From Prochlorococcus marinus XMU1404 (lineage in GTDB: Bacteria > Cyanobacteriota > Cyanobacteriia > PCC-6307 > Cyanobiaceae): 64,000 nucleotides of DNA. Under the pieces are notes generated by a model that saw nothing but the letters and a program-made list of their open reading frames with translations, was not told the origin of the DNA and made no database searches. Positions within the stretch are counted from its first letter, which is position 1, and each line of letters starts with the position of its first letter. The stretch spans positions 124,001-188,000 of the forward strand of contig NZ_JAAORE010000003.1 in the NCBI RefSeq assembly GCF_017696175.1, in the 5' to 3' direction. Position numbers and translations under genes: made by a program. Of this stretch, positions 10,053 to 19,176 are shown one piece after another.

Positions 10053-11876
10053 TCAATTATCTTTCTGAGAATCCACAAATCTTTTAAATAGAACAGAGTT
10101 TGAATAAAGATCTTTAAAATTTCCTTGATCGATTAATTCCCCACTTTCAAATAAGAAAACATGGTCTACAAATTTTAAATTTGAAAATTGATGGGAAATT
10201 GATAATAAAGTTACTTTTCCATGCAATTTTTTAAAAACAGCTCTTACTAATTCCTGAGTTATTGAGTCTAGAGAATTAGTTGCTTCATCAAGGATAAGAA
10301 TATTTGGTTCTTCATACAAAGCTCTTGCTATTGCTACCAACTGTAACTGACCACCTGACAATATTTTTCCTCTTTCTCTTAATTGGGTTGAAAGTTTCAA
10401 AGGTAATTTCTGAACAAAACTACCTAAACCAACAATCTCTAGACAGGACATAACCTTTTCTTCATCAATTTCATAAGGATCAAGTCCAAATGCGACATTT
10501 TCCTTTATTGATAAATCGTTTATCTTAGGATTTTGAGGTACGTAACCAATTTTAGATTGCCATTTTTCAATACCAAATTCTTCTAAATCAATTCCATCGA
10601 TTAATACTCTTCCTTTAGATGGGGAAAGCAATCCATTACATAAATCTATCGTTGTAGATTTACCAGCTCCTGAAAATCCTACGAAACCATAATGAAGACC
10701 CTTATTTATTTGTAAATTAATTCTTTTTAAACAAATTTTATTCGATTTAGGATATGAATAACTTACATCTACTAGGGATAATTGCTTCCAATAAAATTCA
10801 CAAGAATTAGTAAATAATTGATCTCTTTTATTCACTTTTAATACAACTTCGCTGTAAATAATTTTTAGAGTTTTTGAATAAATATGAGCATTGGAAATAT
10901 TATTCAATGAATTTCCTAATTTATTTAAAAGGGGTACGATCTTAAAAGCTAATAAAGTAATAATAGCCATTATCCCAACAAGGATATTTTGGTTTATATT
11001 GCTTATAAATAATATAGTTCCTAGAAATACCACACATAATTGGCTAAACATTAAAATTGAATTTACTGGGAGCAGATTTAAATTTTCAATGCTTGCTTGT
11101 CCAAATGCAAATTTTCCCCAAATATTATTGAATTTATTTAAAAAATTAAAAGTATTATTAGAAAGTTTTACATCCTTTATGCCAGCCAACATTTCAGTGA
11201 GGAATACATTAATTTCATCAATTTTTATTCTTTGCCCATTAGTTAAAAGATTAGTTTTCTTTCTTATATATTTTAAAAATTTAAATATGATTATCGAAAT
11301 AAAAGAAATTATCAAGATTCCATATTTAGGAGATAAAATTAAAATAGTCAACAAAGGTATCATTAGTGAAGACAAATATCCTGCTAATAAGGGGATCTGC
11401 TTTATTACTCCTCTGCTCCAATAAGCAAGATGATAGGAAAAAAGATTCATTAACTTAATTGAATTTTGCTGAATGTGCCATTCATAATTCATAAAAGTAA
11501 AATTCCTTATAAGATCATTTCCCAGCCTGGTTTGACATTTAGCTACAAATAGATTTAAACGATATTGAGTATATAAACTAAATAAAGATGAGGATAAAAT
11601 TACTAATATTATTGCAACAGATAAATATACTATGAAAAGATTTATATTTGGTGAACCTAAATATGTCCATAAGTAATTGTATTTATTAGTTTCATAAATT
11701 AAATTTGGATCTAATATTATGTTTATAAAGGGGAAGATAGAAAATACTGTGAGAATATCTAGGGCAAAACTAATAAAACATATAATGCAATATATAAATA
11801 ATTTTAATTTTTCTTTTTTATTTAATAAAGATAAAGAAGTTTTAAATACATCTAACCTTATCATTTTTAATTTCAT
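10053..11876 (-). CDS. ABC transporter, fused membrane and ATPase domains (PglK/MsbA-like flippase)
   Basis: A 607-residue half-transporter. Residues 1 to about 335 contain some six membrane helices. The ATPase domain begins near residue 365 with Walker A GFSGAGKST, then the signature LSGGQLQLVAIARAL and Walker B LILDEATNSLD, and an H-loop in LSISHQ. The length and layout match lipid-linked oligosaccharide flippases such as PglK and lipid exporters such as MsbA. Its place between sugar-nucleotide modules suggests that it exports or flips the lipid-linked glycan made by the neighbouring enzymes. It is divergent from pseB. No Wzx-type flippase is present in the window, which supports this role but does not prove it. 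Confidence 0.88.
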   Translation of the reverse strand: MKLKMIRLDVFKTSLSLLNKKEKLKLFIYCIICFISFALDILTVFSIFPFINIILDPNLIYETNKYNYLWTYLGSPNINLFIVYLSVAIILVILSSSLFSLYTQYRLNLFVAKCQTRLGNDLIRNFTFMNYEWHIQQNSIKLMNLFSYHLAYWSRGVIKQIPLLAGYLSSLMIPLLTILILSPKYGILIISFISIIIFKFLKYIRKKTNLLTNGQRIKIDEINVFLTEMLAGIKDVKLSNNTFNFLNKFNNIWGKFAFGQASIENLNLLPVNSILMFSQLCVVFLGTILFISNINQNILVGIMAIITLLAFKIVPLLNKLGNSLNNISNAHIYSKTLKIIYSEVVLKVNKRDQLFTNSCEFYWKQLSLVDVSYSYPKSNKICLKRINLQINKGLHYGFVGFSGAGKSTTIDLCNGLLSPSKGRVLIDGIDLEEFGIEKWQSKIGYVPQNPKINDLSIKENVAFGLDPYEIDEEKVMSCLEIVGLGSFVQKLPLKLSTQLRERGKILSGGQLQLVAIARALYEEPNILILDEATNSLDSITQELVRAVFKKLHGKVTLLSISHQFSNLKFVDHVFLFESGELIDQGNFKDLYSNSVLFKRFVDSQKDN

Positions 11877-12188
11877 TCTTAATATGATTTAAAATTATCA
11901 TTTTTAATAATCTTATTAAATTTTATCATCATCTACATTGATATCAAAAAGCAAAATACTTTCATCAAATTTAAATAAAAAAATTATTACAAGTAGCGAT
12001 TTATATTATTCTCAATCGCAAGGCAATAAAATCCTAGTTATCCATAAGTAATTAAATTAGCCTATTAAATTATTTCATTAAAGTATTTAATTTAAGTTTT
12101 TTATTTATTTCTTGAGTCGCAATCGACTAAGATCCTTTAATAAGGGCTTAATTATGCCATTATTTAAATTTTTTTGATGTAGTTCAAA
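11877..12188. promoter_or_regulatory. Divergent intergenic region upstream of the pse operon
   Basis: This 312-bp gap carries no convincing reading frame. It separates the minus-strand ABC transporter from plus-strand pseB and so must carry both promoters. It is AT-rich with many stop codons. A small perfect inverted repeat, AGTCG-CAAT-CGACT, lies at 12115-12128, about 60 bp before the pseB start, and could be a weak operator or RNA hairpin. No recognised operator consensus, riboswitch or RNA gene was seen. Confidence 0.4.
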
Positions 12189-13208
12189 ATGAATATCTGC
12201 AAAAATTCAAAAATTTTAATTACTGGAGGCACAGGTAGCTTTGGCAAAGCATTTCTTTCCTCAATTCTTAAAAAATTTCCAGATATATCTAGAGTTGTAA
12301 TTTTTAGTCGTGACGAATTAAAGCAATGGGAATTACAACAAAAATATCCATTTAAGAAATATCCCCAGCTTAGATTTTTTTTGGGCGACATTAGAGATAA
12401 AGAACGTTTAAAAAGCGCCCTTGAAAGAATTGATATAGTTATTCATGCGGCAGCATTAAAACAAGTTCATACTGCAGAATATAATCCTATAGAATTTATA
12501 AAAACTAATATACTTGGTTCTGAAAATCTTGTTCAAGCGTGTATTGAAAGTAATGTTAAAAAAATTATTGCTTTAAGCACTGATAAGGCAGCCGCGCCTA
12601 TAAATTTATATGGAGCAACTAAATTATGTGCAGATAAACTATTTGTTGCGGCAAATAACATAAAGGGTCATAGAGACATGGCATTCTCATGCGTTAGATA
12701 TGGGAATGTTATGGGGTCTAGGGGTTCAGTAATCCCTCTTTTCATAAAAGAAGCAAAAAATGGAATCATACAAATCACAGATGATCGTATGACTAGGTTT
12801 AACATTACCTTAGATCAATCTATTCAGATGGTTTTATGGGCAATTGAAAATGCTGTAGGTGGTGAAATATTGGTACCAAAAATTGCCAGCTACAGAATAA
12901 CTGATCTTGCTGAGGCAATAGGACCAAGCTGTAAAAAAGTTATTTTAGGAATAAGAGAAGGAGAAAAGCTTCATGAAGAAATGATTACATCCTCTGACAG
13001 TTTTAATACATACGATCTTGGCGACTACTATACTATTTTACCTGCGAATTATGATCCGGAAAAACACTTTAATAAAATGGGTAAACAATATAAATCTGTA
13101 AAGGAAGGCTTCTCATATATATCAAATGAAAATATAAAATTTTTATCAAAAGAAAATCTAAGAGAATTAATTAAGGCTAATGTTGATCCAAAATTTGATC
13201 CAATTTAA
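12189..13208 (+). CDS. pseB: UDP-N-acetylglucosamine 4,6-dehydratase (inverting)
   Basis: First enzyme of CMP-pseudaminic acid synthesis: UDP-GlcNAc to UDP-2-acetamido-2,6-dideoxy-beta-L-arabino-hexos-4-ulose. The 339-residue soluble SDR protein has ILITGGTGSFGKAF at residues 9-22. The PseB hallmark block HAAALKQVHTAEYNP sits near 95 and the active-site block STDKAAAPINLYGATK near 130-145. The GSRGSVIPLF and MTRFNITLDQ blocks are also those of PseB/FlaA1. It lacks the N-terminal membrane domain of the CapD-type gene at 1829. It is followed by pseC, pseF and pseG, which settles the pathway. Confidence 0.95.
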   Translation: MNICKNSKILITGGTGSFGKAFLSSILKKFPDISRVVIFSRDELKQWELQQKYPFKKYPQLRFFLGDIRDKERLKSALERIDIVIHAAALKQVHTAEYNPIEFIKTNILGSENLVQACIESNVKKIIALSTDKAAAPINLYGATKLCADKLFVAANNIKGHRDMAFSCVRYGNVMGSRGSVIPLFIKEAKNGIIQITDDRMTRFNITLDQSIQMVLWAIENAVGGEILVPKIASYRITDLAEAIGPSCKKVILGIREGEKLHEEMITSSDSFNTYDLGDYYTILPANYDPEKHFNKMGKQYKSVKEGFSYISNENIKFLSKENLRELIKANVDPKFDPI

Positions 13209-13317
13209 TTAGTTCCAATGCATTTTATATTTATTTTTGCTAAAGTTTTTATAAAATTTATATAAGTTTTAACTTTATCTAAGGTTTATTAAATTCAAAT
13301 AAATAAGAAAGGAATAT

Positions 13318-14478
13318 ATGATAATTCCGTATGGGAGACATGAAATAGACAACGATGATGTAAATAGCGTTGTAGAAGTCTTAGAAAATAAGTTTTTGAC
13401 ACAAGGTGATGTAGTTCCAGAGTTTGAAAGAGAAGTTTCTTCTTTTTGTGGCGCTCATCATGCGATAGCTCTTAATAGTGCCACCTCAGCTTTACATTTA
13501 GCTTGCAGAGCTTTGGAAGTTAAAAGAGGTGATATAGTTTGGACCTCTCCTATATCTTTTGTTGCATCAGCTAATTGTGCAATATACTGCGGTGCGAAAA
13601 TCGACTTTGTAGATATTAATCCAAATACCAACAATATAGATCCAACATTACTAAAACTTAAATTAATTAAAGCAAAAAAAAATAACCAATTACCCAAGGT
13701 AGTCATTCCAGTTCATCTATGTGGACTTCCATGTGAGATGAGTACTATATGGGAGTTATCAAAAGAATTTAATTTTCAAATTATTGAAGATGCATCTCAT
13801 GCTTTAGGAGCAGAGTACAATTCAACTAGAATTGGTAATTGCAAATACTCGTCAATAACTGTCTTTAGTTTTCATCCAGTAAAAATGATTACTACTGGTG
13901 AAGGAGGAATGGCATTAACTAATAGTAGGGAAATTTATGAAAGGATAAAGCTGCTTAGAAGTCATGGCATAACTAAAGAATCAAAATTAATGGATAAGGA
14001 AAAAGAAGGACCATGGTACTATCAGCAAATAGAATTAGGTTATAATTACAGAATGACTGATATTCAAGCTGCTTTAGGCATTAGTCAGTTAAAAAAATTA
14101 GAAAAATTTATATTAAATAGATCAACATTAGCTGAAAGGTATATTAAGAATCTTAAGTCAAGTAAATTTAAAACCCCATTGATACCAAATAATGCAAAAT
14201 CCTCATGGCATCTTTTTGTTGTAAAAATAAGCTTAAATTCTTTTGATGAAAAAAGAATTCTTTTTGAATATTTAATTAAGAATAAAATTCAAGTTAATCT
14301 CCACTATATACCTATATACTCTCATCCTTTTTACAAAAATTTTGGGTTTAAAAAAGAGGATTTCCCTAATTCAGAAAAATACTATAAAGAGGCTTTAACT
14401 TTACCCCTATTTTCTAATTTATCCTTCCTAGAACAGGATAAGATAATAACTAAATTAGAAAAATTTAGTAATAAATGA
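13318..14478 (+). CDS. pseC: UDP-4-amino-4,6-dideoxy-N-acetyl-beta-L-altrosamine transaminase
   Basis: PLP aminotransferase of the DegT/DnrJ/EryC1/StrS family, second step of pseudaminic acid synthesis. The 386-residue protein starts with the PseC-like IPYGRHEIDNDDV. It has the substrate-pocket block LNSATSALHLACRAL near 59, the PLP Asp in IEDASHALGAEY, and the internal-aldimine Lys in FHPVKMITTGEGGMA near residue 188. It lies 109 bp after pseB. Its stop codon overlaps the pseF start by 4 nt (ATGA), indicating translational coupling. Confidence 0.93.
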   Translation: MIIPYGRHEIDNDDVNSVVEVLENKFLTQGDVVPEFEREVSSFCGAHHAIALNSATSALHLACRALEVKRGDIVWTSPISFVASANCAIYCGAKIDFVDINPNTNNIDPTLLKLKLIKAKKNNQLPKVVIPVHLCGLPCEMSTIWELSKEFNFQIIEDASHALGAEYNSTRIGNCKYSSITVFSFHPVKMITTGEGGMALTNSREIYERIKLLRSHGITKESKLMDKEKEGPWYYQQIELGYNYRMTDIQAALGISQLKKLEKFILNRSTLAERYIKNLKSSKFKTPLIPNNAKSSWHLFVVKISLNSFDEKRILFEYLIKNKIQVNLHYIPIYSHPFYKNFGFKKEDFPNSEKYYKEALTLPLFSNLSFLEQDKIITKLEKFSNK

Positions 14479-15161
14479 ATATCGCAATAATTCCTGCAAG
14501 AGGAGGCAGTAAGAGAATTCCCAAAAAGAATATTAGAAACTTTTGTGGAAAGCCAATGTTATCTTGGCCATTAGAGGTTGCTTTAAAATCTAAGATATTT
14601 GATCAGGTAATAATTTCATCTGATGATGATGAAATAATAGATATCTCAAAAAGATATGGAGGTGTAATTCCTTTTATTAGACCTAAGGAACTATCAGATG
14701 ATTTTTCAACTTCAGATGATGTAATGAAACATGCTGCTGAATGGGTAAAAATTAATATTCCCAAAATTTCTAACTTATGTTGTATTTATGCCACTGCAGC
14801 TTTTATTAAAACTGAAGATTTAACTGAAAGTTTTAAGCTATTTAATGAAAACTCGTTCAATTATGTTTTTTCTGCAACTGATTTTGCAGCTCCTATTTTT
14901 AGATCATTTTCGTTCTCGAAAGAAGATGGACTAAAAATGTTTTATCCGGGAAAATATAATACAAGATCTCAAGACTTACCAGTTGCCTATCATGATGCGG
15001 GTATGTTCTATTGGGCATCTCTTGAAACTTGGATAAAACAAAAAGTAGTTTTTGACCAAAATTCCTTTCCATACCTATTACCAAGATGGAGAGTGCAAGA
15101 TATTGATAACAAAGATGACTGGTATAGAGCTGAGTTAATTATGAAAGTCCTAAATAGTTAA
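14475..15161 (+). CDS. pseF: Pseudaminic acid cytidylyltransferase
   Basis: Activates pseudaminic acid with CTP to CMP-Pse. It is a 228-residue CMP-NulO synthetase-family protein with the N-terminal nucleotide-binding block IIPARGGSKRIPKKNI (residues 4-19), followed by FCGKPML and the metal/substrate region SSDDDEI. The mid-block VAYHDAGMFYWA near 176 resembles PseF rather than NeuA (the NeuA-type gene at 32914 has NYFHRNGICYA there). It overlaps pseC by 4 nt and is followed by pseG after 29 bp. Confidence 0.93.
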   Translation: MNIAIIPARGGSKRIPKKNIRNFCGKPMLSWPLEVALKSKIFDQVIISSDDDEIIDISKRYGGVIPFIRPKELSDDFSTSDDVMKHAAEWVKINIPKISNLCCIYATAAFIKTEDLTESFKLFNENSFNYVFSATDFAAPIFRSFSFSKEDGLKMFYPGKYNTRSQDLPVAYHDAGMFYWASLETWIKQKVVFDQNSFPYLLPRWRVQDIDNKDDWYRAELIMKVLNS

Positions 15162-15190
15162 ACTTTCCGAAGATCAATGTTTATCTAAAA

Positions 15191-16234
15191 ATGAATTTTG
15201 TAATTAGGCTAGATATTTCAAAAGAAATTGGCTATGGACATTTTTATCGATCAATAACTCTTGCTAGAAGTCTAAGATCAAGTAATGATTCCATATATCT
15301 TATTGCAAAATCAATACCCGAACATTTGAAAATTTGGTTATCAAAATTTGGCATTAAATTTTTTTTATTAGGAAGCAATATAACGTCAGGTTCAATAGAA
15401 GATTTGAATCATACAAAAAGTTTTTGTGAACTTATTGGTAATCCAGATCTACTAATAATTGATCACTATAATATAGACATTAAATTTGAAAAAAATATTA
15501 GAAATTTTGTAAATAAGATTTTAGTAATCGATGACTTGGCGAATAGAAATCATGATTGCGATATTCTTTTGGACCAAAACTTAAGGCATCTTGAAAATAG
15601 ATATGAAAAACTCTTACCAAAGAAATCTAAAGTATTTTTAGGACCAAAGTATTTTTTCTTTAGAGAGGAATTTTACGATGCAAACCTTTCAAAAAGTGTT
15701 AGGAATAAATTAAAAAACATCTTAATTTTTATGGGTGGAGGTGACAATAGTTATGAAATAATAAAAGTAATTAAATCAATTAAATATATAAATTCCAAAG
15801 AAATATATTGGACTTTAATAACAGGAAAAGATATTCAAGATATAAATAAAATAATTTTGCTTACAAAAAAAATCAAAAACTTTAAGCTAATTACCCATAC
15901 TGATGAAATTAGTAAAATTATTTCATCTTCAGATTTAGCTATAGGTACTTGCGGCATCTCAGCTTGGGAAAGATGTATTTTAGGCTTGCCCAGTTTAGTA
16001 ATGATTACTGCAGAGAATCAAAAGGAAGATGCAGAAATTTTAGAAGAAATGAATGCAGTTATAAATTTGGGTAGATCAGACAAAGTATTGGGGAAAGACA
16101 TCGCCAAAAACATAACAAAATTAATCAATAATGATAATTTATTGAAGAGTATGTCAATTGCATCTTTTAAGGTCCTTGAAGGGCATACAAAGGCAATTAA
16201 TTTTCTAAAAAAAGAGATAATTTTAACTCTTTAG
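15191..16234 (+). CDS. pseG: UDP-2,4-diacetamido-2,4,6-trideoxy-beta-L-altropyranose hydrolase
   Basis: Removes UDP from the diacetamido sugar to release the hexose used by PseI. The 347-residue protein has the PseG N-terminal block RLDISKEIGYGHFYRS, in which the His of GxGHxxR is catalytic (near residue 19), the LIIDHYNIDIKFE block, and a GT-B-like C-terminal half with FMGGGDNSYE and GTCGISAWERCILGLPSL. The product is free sugar in the cytoplasm. It follows pseF directly. A 115-bp AT-rich gap separates it from the WbqC-family gene. Confidence 0.92.
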   Translation: MNFVIRLDISKEIGYGHFYRSITLARSLRSSNDSIYLIAKSIPEHLKIWLSKFGIKFFLLGSNITSGSIEDLNHTKSFCELIGNPDLLIIDHYNIDIKFEKNIRNFVNKILVIDDLANRNHDCDILLDQNLRHLENRYEKLLPKKSKVFLGPKYFFFREEFYDANLSKSVRNKLKNILIFMGGGDNSYEIIKVIKSIKYINSKEIYWTLITGKDIQDINKIILLTKKIKNFKLITHTDEISKIISSSDLAIGTCGISAWERCILGLPSLVMITAENQKEDAEILEEMNAVINLGRSDKVLGKDIAKNITKLINNDNLLKSMSIASFKVLEGHTKAINFLKKEIILTL

Positions 16235-16349
16235 TTTTTACGAATTTACTATTTAAAATTAATAAAATTATAGATTTATTTTTATAATTTTTAACAACAT
16301 AAAGTATATGTATGTTTTAATAAAATTAATATAAGGATAAATTTTTAAA

Positions 16350-17120
16350 TTGAATAAATTAAAGGATAATATTCATTATAGAAAAAAAGATATGTGTGTA
16401 ATTTCTCAACCAACTTTTCTTCCATGGTTAGGCTGGTTTGATCTTGTTGACCAAGCAAAAAAAATGGTTTTATTAGACGATGTTATATTTACTAAACGAT
16501 CATGGCAACAGCGAAATAGAATAAGAACATTAGTAGGCCTTGAATATCTCACAATTCCAGTAAAAAAAAGCGGAAGATATCATCAAAAGATCAATGAATG
16601 TGAGATTGTAGATAAAGAATTTGCAAAAAAAATTTTTAGAAAAATTAGAATTAATTATCAGAAAGCTAAGTATTATGATTTGGTCGATCCGATTGAAAAA
16701 GTATTTTTTGAAAATTTAGATACCAACAAATTGCTATCCATTAATTTTGGATTAATCAAATGGATTTGCAAATTCCTTAAAATAAAAACCGAATTTATAC
16801 TTTCAAGTAATATTCCAGTTAGTGGAGATAGAGGAGAATATTTAGCTTTAATATGTAATGAATTAGGTTTTAGAAATTATTTATCCACTCCTGGATCTGA
16901 GCTGTATTTAAAAGAAGATTTATCTCAATTCAAAGAAAAAAAAATTAATGTTTATTTGCATGAATATGAGCATCCTTTATACAACCAAGGATTTAGCCCT
17001 TTCATTCCTTTTGCTTCTACTCTTGATTTAATATTGAATGAAGGAACTAATTCTTTAGAAATTATTAGATCTGGAAGAAGGTCTTCAAGATTAATTAATC
17101 AAAATCACCTTAACAAATAA
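16350..17120 (+). CDS. WbqC-family protein
   Basis: A 256-residue protein matching the WbqC-like family: ISQPTFLPWLGWFDLVDQA near residue 19, then VFTKRSWQQRNRI and a late block with STPGSELYLKEDL. WbqC proteins occur in O-antigen and nonulosonate clusters and have no firmly established activity. The TTG at 16350 gives a short N-terminal extension; the ATG at 16392 (MCVISQPTF) starts closer to other family members and may be the true start. It sits between pseG and pseI, 4 bp before pseI, so it very likely acts on pseudaminic acid or its precursors, perhaps in an acylation step; that role is inference. Confidence 0.85.
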   Translation: MNKLKDNIHYRKKDMCVISQPTFLPWLGWFDLVDQAKKMVLLDDVIFTKRSWQQRNRIRTLVGLEYLTIPVKKSGRYHQKINECEIVDKEFAKKIFRKIRINYQKAKYYDLVDPIEKVFFENLDTNKLLSINFGLIKWICKFLKIKTEFILSSNIPVSGDRGEYLALICNELGFRNYLSTPGSELYLKEDLSQFKEKKINVYLHEYEHPLYNQGFSPFIPFASTLDLILNEGTNSLEIIRSGRRSSRLINQNHLNK

Positions 17121-17124
17121 AAAT

Positions 17125-18165
17125 ATGAAAATAGGAAATTTTGAAATTGGTCTCAATAATCAGCCATTTGTAGTTGCAGAAATGTCTGGAAATCACAATC
17201 AATCTCTTGAAAGGGCTATTGAAATTGTTGAGTTTGCTGCAAAAACAGGTGTTCATGGACTTAAACTTCAAACATACACTGCTGATACAATTACGATTGA
17301 CAGTCAATCTGAAGAATTTTATATACGAGATAAAGACAATTTATGGAAAGGTAGGTCCCTCTATGATTTGTATAGAGAAGCTCATACTCCCTGGGAATGG
17401 CATAAACCAATTTTTAAAAAAGCAAGAGAGCTAGGGTTAATTCCCTTTAGTACGCCATTTGATTTTTCATCTGTAGATTTCCTTGAAACACTTGATGTAC
17501 CTTGTTATAAGATAGCTTCTTTTGAAAATACAGACTTATCACTTATTAAAAAAGTTGCCTCCACAGGTAAGCCCCTAATTATTTCTACTGGTATGGCTAA
17601 TATATCAGAACTACAAGAATCAATTTCAGCAGCAAGAGAGTCCGGTTGTAAAGATTTAATCTTATTAAAATGCACTAGTACTTATCCTTCTCTCCCTACA
17701 AACAGCAACATTTCTACAATCCCGCACATGCGAGATTTATTTAAATGTGAAGTAGGCATTTCTGATCATACTCTAGGGGTTGGAGTATCAATAGCTGCAG
17801 TTGCGATGGGTGCCACATTTATAGAAAAACACTTTACAATTTCTAGAAAAGATGGGGGTGTTGATAGTGATTTTTCGATGGAACCTAATGAAATGAGACG
17901 ACTAGTTGAAGACTCTAAAAGAGCTTGGCAAGCGAAAGGAGAAATTATGTATGGTCCAACTAATTCTGAAAAAAAATCATTAAAATTCAGAAGATCTATT
18001 TATGTTGTCGAAGATATTAAAAGAGGGGAATTATTCACTTCACAAAATATAAGATCTATAAGACCTGGTTTAGGTTTGCCAATAAAATACTTAGAAAAGA
18101 TTAAAGGTAGGCAAGCAAAGTTAGATATTAAAAAAGGGACCCCACTTTCTTGGGAACATTTTTAA
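17125..18165 (+). CDS. pseI: Pseudaminic acid synthase
   Basis: Condenses the PseG product with phosphoenolpyruvate to give pseudaminic acid. The 346-residue NeuB-family enzyme starts VAEMSGNHNQSLERAIEIV, where PseI proteins have the AEMSGNH motif. The TIM barrel contains LKLQTYTADTIT and KCTSTYPSLPTNSN. A C-terminal antifreeze-like (SAF) domain starts near residue 285 (RSIYVVEDIKRGE). It differs from the NeuB-like gene at 29818, which has AEIAQAHDGS. It is four bases after the WbqC gene and 14 bp before the oxidoreductase. Confidence 0.94.
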   Translation: MKIGNFEIGLNNQPFVVAEMSGNHNQSLERAIEIVEFAAKTGVHGLKLQTYTADTITIDSQSEEFYIRDKDNLWKGRSLYDLYREAHTPWEWHKPIFKKARELGLIPFSTPFDFSSVDFLETLDVPCYKIASFENTDLSLIKKVASTGKPLIISTGMANISELQESISAARESGCKDLILLKCTSTYPSLPTNSNISTIPHMRDLFKCEVGISDHTLGVGVSIAAVAMGATFIEKHFTISRKDGGVDSDFSMEPNEMRRLVEDSKRAWQAKGEIMYGPTNSEKKSLKFRRSIYVVEDIKRGELFTSQNIRSIRPGLGLPIKYLEKIKGRQAKLDIKKGTPLSWEHF

Positions 18166-18179
18166 CTTTAGACTTAATT

Positions 18180-19160
18180 ATGAGAAAGTTTTCAGTATTA
18201 ATTTTAGGGTGTGGAAATATTGCTAGTAGATTCGATAAAGAGATCAAAAAAGGTTTTAAACCTAAAACTCATGGTGGTGCTTTTTTTGAACACCCTGGTT
18301 TTTCTATTAAGGCCTGCATGGATATAGATAAAGAGAAGAAGTTGGATTTCATGAAAAAATTTAATGTTAAAAAGGGTTTCTGCAACCTTAAAGAATTATC
18401 AACTTATCAAGAAGAATTTGATGTAATAAGCATATGTTCTCCAACTAGCGAACACTTTGACTGCATTAATACTGCATTAAAACTGAAGCCAAAAATTATT
18501 TTCTGTGAAAAACCAATTTCAGAGAATGTTGCCAAATCAAAAATAATTGTTGAATTATGTAAAAACGCAAAGATAAATTTAGTAATTAATCTAAGTCGGC
18601 GGTTTGATAAAAAAATATCCCTCTTAAAAAAACAAATAAATCAAAAAACAAGAGGAGATTTATTGTCAATAGTAGGATTTTATAATAAGGGAATCTTAAA
18701 TAATGGGATACACATAATAGATCTTTTTCGATATTTACTTGGAGAAATAAAAATCAAGTCAGTAGGGAATTTTTTTATAGACTTTAAAAAGGATGATCCG
18801 ACTATCCCTCTATGGATGACTAATAGAAATAATATTCCCATCTTTATAGGTTGTAATAAAGCTGAAGATTATTCTTTTTTTGAAATGCAATTTATATTTT
18901 CAAGAGGAGTTTTAAATATTGAGAATGGTGGCCAAGTATGGAGAGAGAGGAAGGTTATCAATAGCACTGAATATGAAGGTTATAAAGAATTAGATAATGG
19001 TAATTTTTTTGCAGGAGGAGATTCTGAATGCATGATTAATGCTGTAGACAACATTTATAAAAATTTACTTTTCAATGAACCTTTGATTTGTACAGGAATG
19101 GATGCCCTAAATGCACAAATTCTTTGTGAAGAGGCTAAGATGAAGTCAACAAAAAATTGA
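18180..19160 (+). CDS. Gfo/Idh/MocA-family oxidoreductase
   Basis: A 326-residue NAD(P)-dependent sugar oxidoreductase. The Rossmann motif VLILGCGNIASRFD is near the start and the family EKP motif appears as CEKPISENV near residue 120. The GIHIIDLFRYLLGE block carries the catalytic-region His. The ATG at 18180 is preferred: the longest frame begins 30 bp earlier inside the pseI 3' end with residues that do not fit the family. Together with the adjacent DegT aminotransferase it may form an oxidise-and-aminate module, as in WbpB/WbpE-type pathways, but no substrate is shown by the sequence. Confidence 0.82.
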   Translation: MRKFSVLILGCGNIASRFDKEIKKGFKPKTHGGAFFEHPGFSIKACMDIDKEKKLDFMKKFNVKKGFCNLKELSTYQEEFDVISICSPTSEHFDCINTALKLKPKIIFCEKPISENVAKSKIIVELCKNAKINLVINLSRRFDKKISLLKKQINQKTRGDLLSIVGFYNKGILNNGIHIIDLFRYLLGEIKIKSVGNFFIDFKKDDPTIPLWMTNRNNIPIFIGCNKAEDYSFFEMQFIFSRGVLNIENGGQVWRERKVINSTEYEGYKELDNGNFFAGGDSECMINAVDNIYKNLLFNEPLICTGMDALNAQILCEEAKMKSTKN

Positions 19161-19176
19161 ATTTACCTTCAATTCT

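Noticed and set aside
10891-11424. Plus-strand 177-codon frame antisense to the ABC transporter
   Set aside because: Complement of membrane-helix codons; no family resemblance, and the ABC transporter frame is complete.
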